Notes under the pieces: model-generated
Seen by the model: only the letters and a program-made list of their open reading frames with translations
The model's database searches: none
What the model was told of the DNA's origin: nothing
Shown: piece by piece, positions 25,792-33,842 of the stretch
Layout: each line of letters begins with the position of its first letter
How positions within the stretch are numbered: position 1 is the stretch's first letter
Source of the DNA: Haloplanus ruber
Lineage (GTDB): Archaea > Halobacteriota > Halobacteria > Halobacteriales > Haloferacaceae
Direction: 5' to 3'
Assembly: GCF_024494725.1 (NCBI RefSeq)
Contig: NZ_JANHDK010000006.1
Coordinates: forward strand, 1-64,000
Length of the DNA: 64,000 bases
Made by a program: the position numbers and the translations under genes

Positions 25792-26492
25792 CCGGTGCTC
25801 CCGGCCACCCGCCGCTCGTACGTCCGCTCGACGGCCGCCGGTCCCGCACACGTCGCCGTCGTCACGTCGCCGACGCGGCGCCCGTCCGCAAGCAGGAGGA
25901 CACGATCCGCGAGGTCGAACCCGCGGTCTAGGTCGTGTGTGGCGACGAGCAGCGTCGTATCGTCTAAGTCGCGGAGACGCGCGACGATCCGCCCTCGCGA
26001 CTCCCGATCCAGCCCGGAGAAGGGTTCGTCCAGCAACAACACCTCCGGGTCGTGGATCGTCGCGCGGGCGAACGAGAGCCGTTTCGCCATTCCGTGAGAG
26101 AACTCGCCCGCGGGGTCCGAGCCACGGTGTGTGAGGCCGACGGCGTCTAGGCGTTCGGCACAGCGGTCCGGGTCGACACCGTGGAGTCGGGCGTGGAGTC
26201 GCAGGTTCTCGCGCGCCGTGAGTTCGTCGTACAGGTACGTCTCGTGTGACACGACCCCAATCTCGTCTCGAAGGTGGGGCCGGTCCCGTGACAGCGGCGT
26301 CCCGTCTAGGCTGATCGTGCCGGCGGTCGGGCGGGAGAGCGTCGCCAGCATCCGGAGAAGCGTGGTCTTCCCGGAGCCGTTGTGCCCGAACAACACCACG
26401 GTCTGCCCGTGCTCGATGTCGAGCGTGAGGTCGGCGACGCCAACCTGGTCTCCGAAGAACTTAGAGACCGACGAGAGCGAGAGCGCACCCAT
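25788..26492 (-). CDS. ccmA: Heme exporter ATPase subunit CcmA
   Basis: 234 residues from ATG at 26492 (MGALSLSSVSKFFG); the frame runs on upstream but overlaps the CcdA-like gene. Walker A is GHNGSGKTT, the signature is FSHGMAKRLSFARA in place of LSGGQ, and Walker B is VLLLDEPFSGLD. The HGM-type signature is typical of CcmA and related export ATPases. It is translationally coupled to ccmB. Divergent from the CcdA-like gene with 54 bases between starts. Confidence 0.9.
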   Translation of the reverse strand: MGALSLSSVSKFFGDQVGVADLTLDIEHGQTVVLFGHNGSGKTTLLRMLATLSRPTAGTISLDGTPLSRDRPHLRDEIGVVSHETYLYDELTARENLRLHARLHGVDPDRCAERLDAVGLTHRGSDPAGEFSHGMAKRLSFARATIHDPEVLLLDEPFSGLDRESRGRIVARLRDLDDTTLLVATHDLDRGFDLADRVLLLADGRRVGDVTTATCAGPAAVERTYERRVAGSTG

Positions 26493-26516
26493 CGACGCCA
26501 CCTTCGAGAGGTGGCG

Positions 26517-26522
26517 TTTTAA
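26517..26522 (+). promoter_or_regulatory. TATA-like box of the CcdA-like gene
   Basis: TTTTAA is centred about 27 bases upstream of the ATG at 26547, consistent with a leaderless transcript. It sits in the 54-base divergent space with ccmA, so the two promoters must overlap. Confidence 0.45.
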
Positions 26523-26546
26523 CTTTTGCAACTTCGAAGCCGACCC

Positions 26547-27224
26547 ATGGCGATTCCCTCGCCGTACGCGACGTTCGCCGCCGGGATTCTGACGGCGTTC
26601 ACCCCGTGCTGTCTCCCGGTTTTGCCGCCACTTCTGTCCGGAAGCGTCGGCCACCGGCTGCGGCCGCTGGCAATCGTCGCCGGGAGCGTGCTGTCCTTTA
26701 CCGCCATCGGGGTCGTGACCGGCTACCTGGGAATGCTGGCGCCGGAGACGCTTCGTGCGCCCGCGTTCGTCACCGTCATCGTCTTCGGCGCGGTGCTGGC
26801 CGACGACGACTTGCACGCCGCCTACGCCGCGTACGCCTCCCGGCTCTCCGGCCGGGCCGACGGCGTGGCCGAACGGGCCGACAGCGGCGGCCATCCGCTC
26901 GCGGGCGGGGTGATCCTCGGCTGTCTGCTCGGTGTCCTCTGGCTCCCCTGTGTCGGCCCGATACTCGGCGCGGTGCTGGCGTACGCGAGCACGACCGGTG
27001 GCGTCGCCGAGAGCGGACTACTCCTGTTCAGCTACGGGGCCGGCTTCGGCGTCCCCTTGCTCGGCGTCGCGTACGGCAGCAAGGTGGCAGGGAGTCGGCT
27101 CCGCGGCCGTCTCCCCGGCGTGGAACACACCCGGACGGTCAGGCGCCTCGCTGGCTACGCCCTGCTCGCGAGCGGTGTCGGGTTGCTGTTCGAACTCGAT
27201 AAGGTGCTCCTGTCGAGTCTGTGA
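26547..27224 (+). CDS. CcdA/DsbD-type thiol-disulfide transporter
   Basis: 225 residues from ATG at 26547. Six membrane helices are predicted. The two redox cysteines sit in the typical spots: FTPCCLPVLPPLL in the first helix and LWLPCVGPILG in the fourth. Such proteins carry reducing equivalents from cytoplasmic thioredoxin to outside thiol proteins. Here the likely recipient is the anchored thioredoxin at 22297, completing the reduced-cysteine branch of cytochrome c maturation. An in-frame TTG upstream is not used because it would remove the promoter spacing. Confidence 0.85.
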   Translation: MAIPSPYATFAAGILTAFTPCCLPVLPPLLSGSVGHRLRPLAIVAGSVLSFTAIGVVTGYLGMLAPETLRAPAFVTVIVFGAVLADDDLHAAYAAYASRLSGRADGVAERADSGGHPLAGGVILGCLLGVLWLPCVGPILGAVLAYASTTGGVAESGLLLFSYGAGFGVPLLGVAYGSKVAGSRLRGRLPGVEHTRTVRRLAGYALLASGVGLLFELDKVLLSSL

Positions 27225-27370
27225 CACCGGTCGCCGTCTGCTCTCCCGTCTCGGGAATCACCGAACCATTTTAGCCCCGTTCGGCGCCAGCTAGCGCCCG
27301 TGATGTGGGGCATCGGATCGACGGCGACGACAGAGCCGAAATCGACGGCCTGCGCCGGAGCGAGGCATCC

Positions 27371-28432
27371 GTGACCGAACGCACGCGACGGGCGACGCTC
27401 GCACTGCTTGGCGCGTCGCTCGCGGGCGTAGCCGGATGCAACGGGCGTGGCGACGGGGAACCCGACACCGCTAGCTCGACACCGACGGCGACCCGGACGC
27501 CGACGGCGACGGCCACGGCGACGCCCACCGCCACCCCGACCGACCGGTTCGCACAGCCCGAAATCCCGGCGGCGTACCAGTTTCGACGCTGGCTCCCCGC
27601 GCTCTGGACACGACCGTACGCGGAGCCGACACGGGTTGGCTATCAGTTGGTCAACCCTGCCGACCTGAGCTTTGCCCGTCTGCGGGCATCGCGTGGCAAC
27701 CAATCGGTCGCCAACTCGGCGTACAACGCCCGGAGCGAGGAGGGGATTCCGCTGGCGATGCGATACCAGACGGACCGACTCGAAGCGGTCGTCATCGCCC
27801 GGGGACCGACGAGCGCACTCCTCGACTCTCTCGAACAGCGCGGGTTCTCCCAGGTGACGACTCGACAGGGGTACGACGTATACCGCGCCGACGACGAGAA
27901 CGGCGTTCCCCGCACGGTGTATCTGGGCGGCGAGGACTGGAGTGTCTACGTCCGTGGCACCGAGAGCGTGGAGACCGACCTGTATCCGGACCTCCTCGCG
28001 ACGTGGGCGGGCGAGTCGCCGACGTGGGCCACGGCCAGCCCCGAGACGCGGCGGGTGTTCGCGCGGACGTACACGGCCGCCGACTCCCAGGCGGTGTTGT
28101 TCCCGCCGTCGGCCCCCGGCGGGTTCGACGGCGTCGGCGGCAACATGCTCGCGGGCGTTGCCAGCACGAGTTTTCCGAACGGCGACGACGGCGACTTCGA
28201 CACCGCCCGCCTTCAGGTGACACTTGCGTTCACGCGGGAGACGTCGGTCCCCCTCCGTCTCGTCCGTGCGGTCTATGCGGGCGACGTAGACTCGGAGAGT
28301 CGCCGGAGCCTCCGGCTCTCCTACTGGCCGCGACTCACCGATCCCACGGTCGACTATCTCGGCGACGAGAACGTCGTGGTCGTCGCCCAAGACGTGGCGA
28401 CCGACCGACTCCGCCGCGCACAGTCCGAGTGA
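27371..28432 (+). CDS. Secreted lipoprotein of unknown function at the ccm island edge
   Basis: 353 residues from GTG at 27371. The start was chosen because it leaves a short signal with an RR pair (TERTRRATLALLGASLAG) and the lipobox VAGC. A Thr/Pro linker with TPTAT-type repeats follows (about 37-60), then a globular region without a family I recognise. Features are YQFRRWLPALW, repeated Tyr/Arg-rich strands and a late WPRLTDPTVDYLG. The 146 bases before it contain only a possible promoter. Tat or Sec export cannot be decided with certainty. Confidence 0.65.
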   Translation: MTERTRRATLALLGASLAGVAGCNGRGDGEPDTASSTPTATRTPTATATATPTATPTDRFAQPEIPAAYQFRRWLPALWTRPYAEPTRVGYQLVNPADLSFARLRASRGNQSVANSAYNARSEEGIPLAMRYQTDRLEAVVIARGPTSALLDSLEQRGFSQVTTRQGYDVYRADDENGVPRTVYLGGEDWSVYVRGTESVETDLYPDLLATWAGESPTWATASPETRRVFARTYTAADSQAVLFPPSAPGGFDGVGGNMLAGVASTSFPNGDDGDFDTARLQVTLAFTRETSVPLRLVRAVYAGDVDSESRRSLRLSYWPRLTDPTVDYLGDENVVVVAQDVATDRLRRAQSE

Positions 28433-28500
28433 TCAGACGGTGAGTCTGCCGCCGGCAGCCGGGTCTACCCACTCGGCCGCGAGCAATCCCTGTCGGTGAA

Positions 28501-28508
28501 GATTTATG
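28501..28508 (+). promoter_or_regulatory. TATA-like box of the small winged-helix gene
   Basis: GATTTATG lies about 26 bases upstream of the ATG pair at 28531 and 28534, the classical position for a leaderless haloarchaeal promoter. Confidence 0.45.
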
Positions 28509-28530
28509 CCGATGGCCACGCTTCCCACAC

Positions 28531-28818
28531 ATGATGGCTGGAACTGAAGAGGAGGGTCTGGACGACCTTCCCCCGAGCGCGAAACTGGTTTTCAAGGTCC
28601 TCGAATACAACGGGTCGCTGACCCAGAAGGGGATCGTCGAAGAGTCGATGCTCTCGGCTCGGACGGTCCGGTACGCGCTCGAACGACTCGAAGATATCGG
28701 CGTCGTCGACGAGGACGTCTACTTCGCCGACGCCCGACAGAATCTCTATCAACTCAACGAGACGAAACTGGCCGAGGAGTGCGGCGAGGCGGAGGCTCCT
28801 TGCGTCGAGTGCGACTAG
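28531..28818 (+). CDS. Small MarR-like winged-helix regulator
   Basis: 95 residues beginning with two Met codons (28531 and 28534). A winged-helix fold is visible: PPSAKLVFKVLEYNGSLTQ, then the recognition region SMLSARTVRYALERLEDIGV, then a wing. The tail has CGEAEAPCVECD, a CxxC with a further Cys seven residues earlier, which could sense metal or redox state. This compact HTH is conserved in haloarchaea. Its stop overlaps the convergent PIN/ATPase stop by four bases. Confidence 0.72.
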   Translation: MMAGTEEEGLDDLPPSAKLVFKVLEYNGSLTQKGIVEESMLSARTVRYALERLEDIGVVDEDVYFADARQNLYQLNETKLAEECGEAEAPCVECD

Positions 28819-30680
28819 GCTGACACGACCGTGATCCGCCGCTTGTCGTCGATAGCGTGTTCGAGTTCGTCGGCGATGGCGCTCCCTCGCGACACCTGAA
28901 TCTCGCCGCCCCGACCCACCGTCGCGGTGAACAGATACTCGCCGTCCGCCCGCACCTCGACGGTCTGGCCGACTTCGGCGGCCGCCCCCGCGTCGACGAC
29001 GACGTGCTTGGAGGTGACCTCCGGCGTCACGACGGTGCCCTCGCTTCCGGTAGGAGTGGCGTCGCTCTCTCCGCCGCCCGATCCGCCGCCCGGGCGCTCG
29101 TCGAGGGTCCGTACGTCGATGTCGATGCCGAGGCGGTCCTCGACGTCGCTGATCCGGCCGCCACCCTTGCCGATCACATAGGAGATGTCGTCGTCCTCGA
29201 CGTAGACGACGGCCTCGTTTTGCCCGTTCAACTCGACTTCGACGTGACCGCGGGCAATCGAGCGAATCTCGCGTTCCACCTCCTTGCGGGCGAGCCGTGA
29301 GACGCCCGTCTCGCTCCCCTCGTCGCCGTCGAGCGGGACCGTGACGACCTGCCGGTTGAACGTGTAGATTTCGTAGGCCGGCGTGCCGGTCTCGAAGTTC
29401 GAAATCTGGATGACCGGGCGCGCGAGGTCCTCGGCGGTCAGTCCTTCGGGCACCTTCACCTCGGTGGTCACGTCGTAGACGGTGTCGACGCGGCCCGCTT
29501 CGATGTAGACCACCGTGTCGACCACCTGCGGGATCATGCCGAGTTCGACCCGGCCGACTAGCCGCTGCAGGGCGTCGATGGCGCGGGTGGCGTGGACGAC
29601 TCCGACCATTCCCACACCCGCGAGGCGCATATCGGCGAACACCTCGAAGTCGTCGGTCTTTCGCACCTCGTCGTAGATGGTGTAGTCCGGTCGGACCAAC
29701 AGGAGGGAGTCGGCGGTCTTGGCCATGTCCCCGCCCAGTGCGGTGTACTGGGTGATATCGGAGCCGACCTGCAGGTCGCGGGGCTTTTCCATCGTCTTGA
29801 CCGCGTTGTCGTGACTCGCGAGGAACTCCGCGACCGCTTGGGCGAACGTGGACTTCCCGGCGCCTGGTGCTCCGGAGATCAGCACGCCCCGCTGGCGCTC
29901 TAGGAGGCGGTCCTTGAGGTCGCTCGCGAACTCGTAGTCGTCGAGGTCGGTCTTGACGATGGGGCGGACGGCGGTGATCTCGAAGCCGTCGGCGAAGGGC
30001 GGCCGCGCGACCGCAATCCGGTAGGAGCGGTACTGGACGATGGTCATCCCCCGTTCGTCGAGTTCGACGAAGCCGTCGGGGCTGGCCCGTGCCGTCTCCA
30101 TGACGTCGTGAGCGAACTCCTTCATCTCCGCCTCGGATGTCACTTCGTCACCGATAGTCTCGTAATGCATGTCGCCGATGGCGCCGCGCTTGGCCTTCGG
30201 ATTCGCTCCCGCTCGAAGGTGGACGCTCATCGTCGTCTCGTCGAAGAACCGCTCGATCTCTAGGCCCTCGTCGCCGCCGGCCTCGCGCCGACGGGGTTCG
30301 ACGTACTCGACGGCCAGGCCCTTTGCCTTGCTCACCTCGGCCTGCACCACGTCGCTGGTCAGGAGCGTCGCGTCCAGGTCGGCGGCCACGTCGCGGACGA
30401 TGGCGTCGATTTCGCCTTCGTCGGCGTCGCGTTTCTGTCCGGCGTCGGGCCGCGCGCCGTGGTACTCGACGGTGATCGTGCCGTCCTCGGCGAGGCCGAT
30501 CAGCCGCTGGAGTTCCTCGATCCCCTCCCAACCGGTGTCGTGGCCCTCGTTGGCCTGCCACTCGAGCTCGCCGACGACGGCCTCGGGGACGGTGACCGTC
30601 GCCCCATCGTAGGCCCCCGACTCGACGCGTTCGGACACGCGGCCGTCGACGACCGCGCTCGTGTCCGGGACGATGTTCAT
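28815..30680 (-). CDS. PIN domain, secretion-type ATPase and KH domain fusion protein
   Basis: 621 residues from ATG at 30680 (MNIVPDTSAVVDGRVSE). Order: PIN nuclease domain (about 1-140, acidic residues in PDTSAVVDGR and LLTSDVVQAEV), a central type II/IV secretion-like ATPase (Walker A GAPGAGKST near 275, Walker B-like YTIYDEV), then a KH RNA-binding domain with the GxxG loop in VIGKGGGRISDVE near 510. A TRAM-like tail may follow. This is the archaeal PINc/VapC ATPase family. It probably binds and cleaves RNA under ATP control, but its targets are unknown. The upstream open frame (to 31766) is antisense to the peptidase gene. Confidence 0.86.
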   Translation of the reverse strand: MNIVPDTSAVVDGRVSERVESGAYDGATVTVPEAVVGELEWQANEGHDTGWEGIEELQRLIGLAEDGTITVEYHGARPDAGQKRDADEGEIDAIVRDVAADLDATLLTSDVVQAEVSKAKGLAVEYVEPRRREAGGDEGLEIERFFDETTMSVHLRAGANPKAKRGAIGDMHYETIGDEVTSEAEMKEFAHDVMETARASPDGFVELDERGMTIVQYRSYRIAVARPPFADGFEITAVRPIVKTDLDDYEFASDLKDRLLERQRGVLISGAPGAGKSTFAQAVAEFLASHDNAVKTMEKPRDLQVGSDITQYTALGGDMAKTADSLLLVRPDYTIYDEVRKTDDFEVFADMRLAGVGMVGVVHATRAIDALQRLVGRVELGMIPQVVDTVVYIEAGRVDTVYDVTTEVKVPEGLTAEDLARPVIQISNFETGTPAYEIYTFNRQVVTVPLDGDEGSETGVSRLARKEVEREIRSIARGHVEVELNGQNEAVVYVEDDDISYVIGKGGGRISDVEDRLGIDIDVRTLDERPGGGSGGGESDATPTGSEGTVVTPEVTSKHVVVDAGAAAEVGQTVEVRADGEYLFTATVGRGGEIQVSRGSAIADELEHAIDDKRRITVVSA

Positions 30681-30773
30681 GCGGGATTTCGGGGGGCGAG
30701 ACGGATAAGCGTATTCAAGCGACGGGCGGGCGCTGGCGACCAACATAAGTCCCCGGCCTCCCTCCCCGGAGCC

Positions 30774-31853
30774 ATGCACGACGCCGCCGATCTGACTCAG
30801 CGGCTCGCCGCGATACCGAGCCACGAGGACGAACGCGCCGCCGGCGACGCGGTCGAATCCTGGCTCCGTGCGGAGACCGACGCCGCGGTCGAACGCGACG
30901 CCCACGGCAACGTGATCGCCCGCCGCGGTACGGGCGAGCAGTCGGTCGCGCTCGTAGGCCACCACGACGTAGTGCCGCCGGCCGACGACCAGGTCGACGG
31001 CGACGACTACGCCATCACGGCGCGGGACGGCCGCCTGTACGGCCGTGGCACCGCCGACATGAAGGGAAGCCTCGCGGCGGCGATGGTGGCCTTTCGCGAC
31101 GCGACTCCCGCACACGAACTCGTCTTTGCCTCCTTCGTCGGCGAGGAACAAGGCGGTGTGGGTGCACGGGCCGCCATCGACGACGGCTTCGCCCCCGACT
31201 TCGCCGTCGTCGGCGAGGGGTCGACCGGCTACTCCGCGCCCGGCGTCACCGACGTCGCCGTCGCCCACAAGGGGCGGCGCGGGAGCACGCTCCACGTCGC
31301 CGGCGAGAGCGCCCACGCGAGCAACCCAGAGGTCGGCGCGAACGCCGTCTATCGCGCCTGTGACGCCGTCGACGTCGTCCGCGGCCTCGACACACCGGCG
31401 TCGACGGTGCTGGGCCACGACGTGCGGGGGAGCGTCGCCGTCACCGAAATCGAGGGCGGATCGGCCTGGAACGTGATCCCCGAGTCGTGTACGGTAACTA
31501 TCGACGAGCGGACGGTGCCGGGTGACCGGGCAGCCCTCGAAGCGGCCGAGTCGGTCGCCGGCGTGACGTGGGACGTCGATCAGGACCTCCCACCGATGGC
31601 TTGTGACGACGCCAGGTTCGCGGACGCGGCCCTCGCGGCCGCGGCCGACGCCCAGGCGTCGACGCCCGAACGAGTGATCAAGCCCCACGCCACCGACGCG
31701 GGGTGGCTGGCCGCCGCGGGGACGACCTGTGTGGTCTGTGGCGCGGCCGAACCCGGCGAGGCCCACACCGACACCGAGAGCGTCTCGGTCGAGGTCGTCG
31801 AGCGATGCGTGCGGATCTACCGCGGGATCGCCGAGTCGGCGCTCGGGGAGTGA
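30774..31853 (+). CDS. M20 family metallopeptidase (ArgE/DapE-like)
   Basis: 359 residues from ATG at 30774. Metal-binding motifs are in order: ALVGHHDVVPPAD, GRGTADMKGSLAA, SFVGEEQGG and VVGEGSTG, with the dimerisation domain between (HKGRRGSTLHVAGESAHASNP). The family removes acyl groups from amino acids or peptides, using two zinc or cobalt ions. It is shorter than many ArgE proteins, and the exact substrate (acetylornithine, succinyl-diaminopimelate or a LysW-linked amino acid) cannot be fixed. No lysine or arginine pathway genes are next to it. Confidence 0.87.
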   Translation: MHDAADLTQRLAAIPSHEDERAAGDAVESWLRAETDAAVERDAHGNVIARRGTGEQSVALVGHHDVVPPADDQVDGDDYAITARDGRLYGRGTADMKGSLAAAMVAFRDATPAHELVFASFVGEEQGGVGARAAIDDGFAPDFAVVGEGSTGYSAPGVTDVAVAHKGRRGSTLHVAGESAHASNPEVGANAVYRACDAVDVVRGLDTPASTVLGHDVRGSVAVTEIEGGSAWNVIPESCTVTIDERTVPGDRAALEAAESVAGVTWDVDQDLPPMACDDARFADAALAAAADAQASTPERVIKPHATDAGWLAAAGTTCVVCGAAEPGEAHTDTESVSVEVVERCVRIYRGIAESALGE

Positions 31854-32417
31854 TCAGGTCTCTCCGCCGTCGAGTTCGATCACGCGGTCGGCCCGCCGTC
31901 GGAGGGCCGCCAGCGTCTCTCGTTCGGCCCGTGAGACGGAGTCGTCGCCGGCGAGTGCGTCGCCGGCCAGCGCGTTGAGCACCGCCACCGCGGCGTCGTC
32001 ACAGTAATCGAGCAGGCGGTCCGGGTCGGCCGCGGGCCTCTGGAAGGGAATGGTGGCGTCGTTGACGAAGACCGCCCGCGGGTCGGCGGGGGCGGCGTCG
32101 AACACGGAGACGGCCCGCCGGGCGTTGTCGGCGGCGAGGTCGGCCGCTTCGGACGCGCTCTCGCCCGTCGTCCGCGGCGCGTGGGCGTCGACGATGCCGT
32201 GCCAGACGGTCCCGGGGACGGTCGTGAACCGGTCGAGGCGGCCGCCGAGAATCCGGCCGTTCCGTTCGAGTTCGGGGGCGAACTCGAAGACGACGACACC
32301 CTCTGGGCCCTCGCGGTCCAGCCAGGCATCGAGCGCCGCGGCGGTCCGGCGTGTCTTGCCCGCGTTCGAGGGGCCGACGATCAGGGTCGTCCCCGAGTCG
32401 GGGAGTGGATCGGTCAC
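31854..32417 (-). CDS. P-loop NTP-binding protein of unknown function
   Basis: 187 residues. A Walker A motif starts the protein (VGPSNAGKTRRT, about 15-26). A possible Walker B is at PRAVFVNDATIPF. There is no helicase or kinase signature that I recognise. It abuts the convergent M20 gene without any gap, and the Nramp-related transporter start is upstream on the same strand with seven bases between genes. Co-transcription with the transporter is likely; a regulatory role would be a guess. Confidence 0.65.
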   Translation of the reverse strand: MTDPLPDSGTTLIVGPSNAGKTRRTAAALDAWLDREGPEGVVVFEFAPELERNGRILGGRLDRFTTVPGTVWHGIVDAHAPRTTGESASEAADLAADNARRAVSVFDAAPADPRAVFVNDATIPFQRPAADPDRLLDYCDDAAVAVLNALAGDALAGDDSVSRAERETLAALRRRADRVIELDGGET

Positions 32418-32424
32418 GGGCCGA

Positions 32425-33744
32425 TCAGACGACCTCCTCGGCGGCGTACTTACCGCCGAGACCCAGGATGGCGACTCCGAGGACCGCCGCGACAGCCAGC
32501 ACGAACCCCGAGAGGGGACCGACGCCGCCGGCGACCTGTTCCCGGACGAAGTTGGCGGCGAGAGTCCCCGTCACCAGCAGGAGCGCGAGGCCGCCGACGT
32601 TCGCGAGCGTCGAGTTGCGGTCGGGCACCGCCCCGGAGTTCAGCAGGTAGAGGACGACGGCGATGGCGAAGGGGGTGCCGACGGTGCCGAGCGCGAGGAC
32701 GAGCACTAGCTGGCCGAGCACCGCGCCGCCGATGAACGCGCCGGGCGCCGAGAGGAGCGCGGTGGCGACCAGCAGCCACCGGTAGCGGTCGTCCTCGATG
32801 GTGGTGCCCCAGCCGAGTTTGTCGGCGAGGAGGAAGGGCGGCACGATGGTGTTGCCGCCGAGGGTGGAGACGGCCGCGCCCCAGAGACCGAGCAGGAAGA
32901 GCCACTTCGCGCTCGGGCCGACCAGCGGGCCGAGTGCTTGGGCGGCGCCGACCGTCGAGAGGTCCGCCGATGTGAGGACGCTCGCGGTGACGAGGAAGAT
33001 GGCGAGGCTGTAGATTCCGAAGGCGACGAGCATGGACGCCCCGACGTCGAAGGAGGCGGTGCCGTAGTCCTCGCGAGTCCATCCGCGCGAGCGCATCGTG
33101 TAGGAGTGCATCGTAATGAGGGTGATGTGGACCGCGCCACCGAGGATGCCTGCGGCGACGAGCGCGCCGCCGGACGGCACCGCGGGGACGAGACCCTGGG
33201 CGGCCGCGCCGTAGTCGATGGGGACGACGAAGAGGCTGGCGACGAAGGCGACGACGACCAGCGAGACGAGCAGCTTCGCCGCGAGTTCGAGAAAGCGGTA
33301 GCCGCGACCGGCCAGCCCGAGCGCGAGGATGACCGCCCAGACGACGCCCCAGATCCGGGCGTCGACGCCCGTGACCGTCGCCGACACCGTCGCGACGGTC
33401 TTCATGATGACCAGTTGTGCGACGCCCGCCGCCAGGACGCCGTCGACGACGAGCAGCCACGCCCAGGGCTCGCCGAGGGTGTCCTCGACGACGGCGACGA
33501 TACCTCGCTCGGTCAGGAGGCCCAGTCGCATCGCGAGATACTGGGCGAGCGCGCCCGCACCCGCCGAGAGAACGACCACCCAGAGGAGGTCGTAGCCGAA
33601 CGTCGCGCCAGCGGTCACGAGGCTGGCGATGGTCGCCGGCCCGGCCGCGATGGCGCCGGCGACCCACGATGGCCCCATATCGGCGGCGTATCCCCCGATA
33701 CGCTCGGTCACCCCGGTCGACTCCCCGCCAGCGTTGTCTGTCAT
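32425..33744 (-). CDS. Nramp-related transporter lacking the canonical metal motif
   Basis: 439 residues from ATG at 33744, with 11 predicted membrane helices and the LeuT-like Nramp fold. Similarity is clear in helix 1 and after it (AGATFGYDLLWVVVLS). The DPGN metal motif of helix 1 is replaced by GPAT. The helix 6 Met of the MPH motif aligns with His in GGAVHITLITMHS. True Nramp proteins use those Asp, Asn and Met residues for manganese or iron, so substrate choice should differ, as in Nramp-related magnesium or aluminium transporters. The P-loop protein gene follows on the same strand. Confidence 0.78.
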   Translation of the reverse strand: MTDNAGGESTGVTERIGGYAADMGPSWVAGAIAAGPATIASLVTAGATFGYDLLWVVVLSAGAGALAQYLAMRLGLLTERGIVAVVEDTLGEPWAWLLVVDGVLAAGVAQLVIMKTVATVSATVTGVDARIWGVVWAVILALGLAGRGYRFLELAAKLLVSLVVVAFVASLFVVPIDYGAAAQGLVPAVPSGGALVAAGILGGAVHITLITMHSYTMRSRGWTREDYGTASFDVGASMLVAFGIYSLAIFLVTASVLTSADLSTVGAAQALGPLVGPSAKWLFLLGLWGAAVSTLGGNTIVPPFLLADKLGWGTTIEDDRYRWLLVATALLSAPGAFIGGAVLGQLVLVLALGTVGTPFAIAVVLYLLNSGAVPDRNSTLANVGGLALLLVTGTLAANFVREQVAGGVGPLSGFVLAVAAVLGVAILGLGGKYAAEEVV

Positions 33745-33842
33745 GCCACCCGGTCGACGCCTCGCCCGTATAGGTGTTACCACTCCGTGGTATCACCCGG
33801 GGCGGACACGGGGTTGATTACGACCCGGACCCACGTCCGGGC

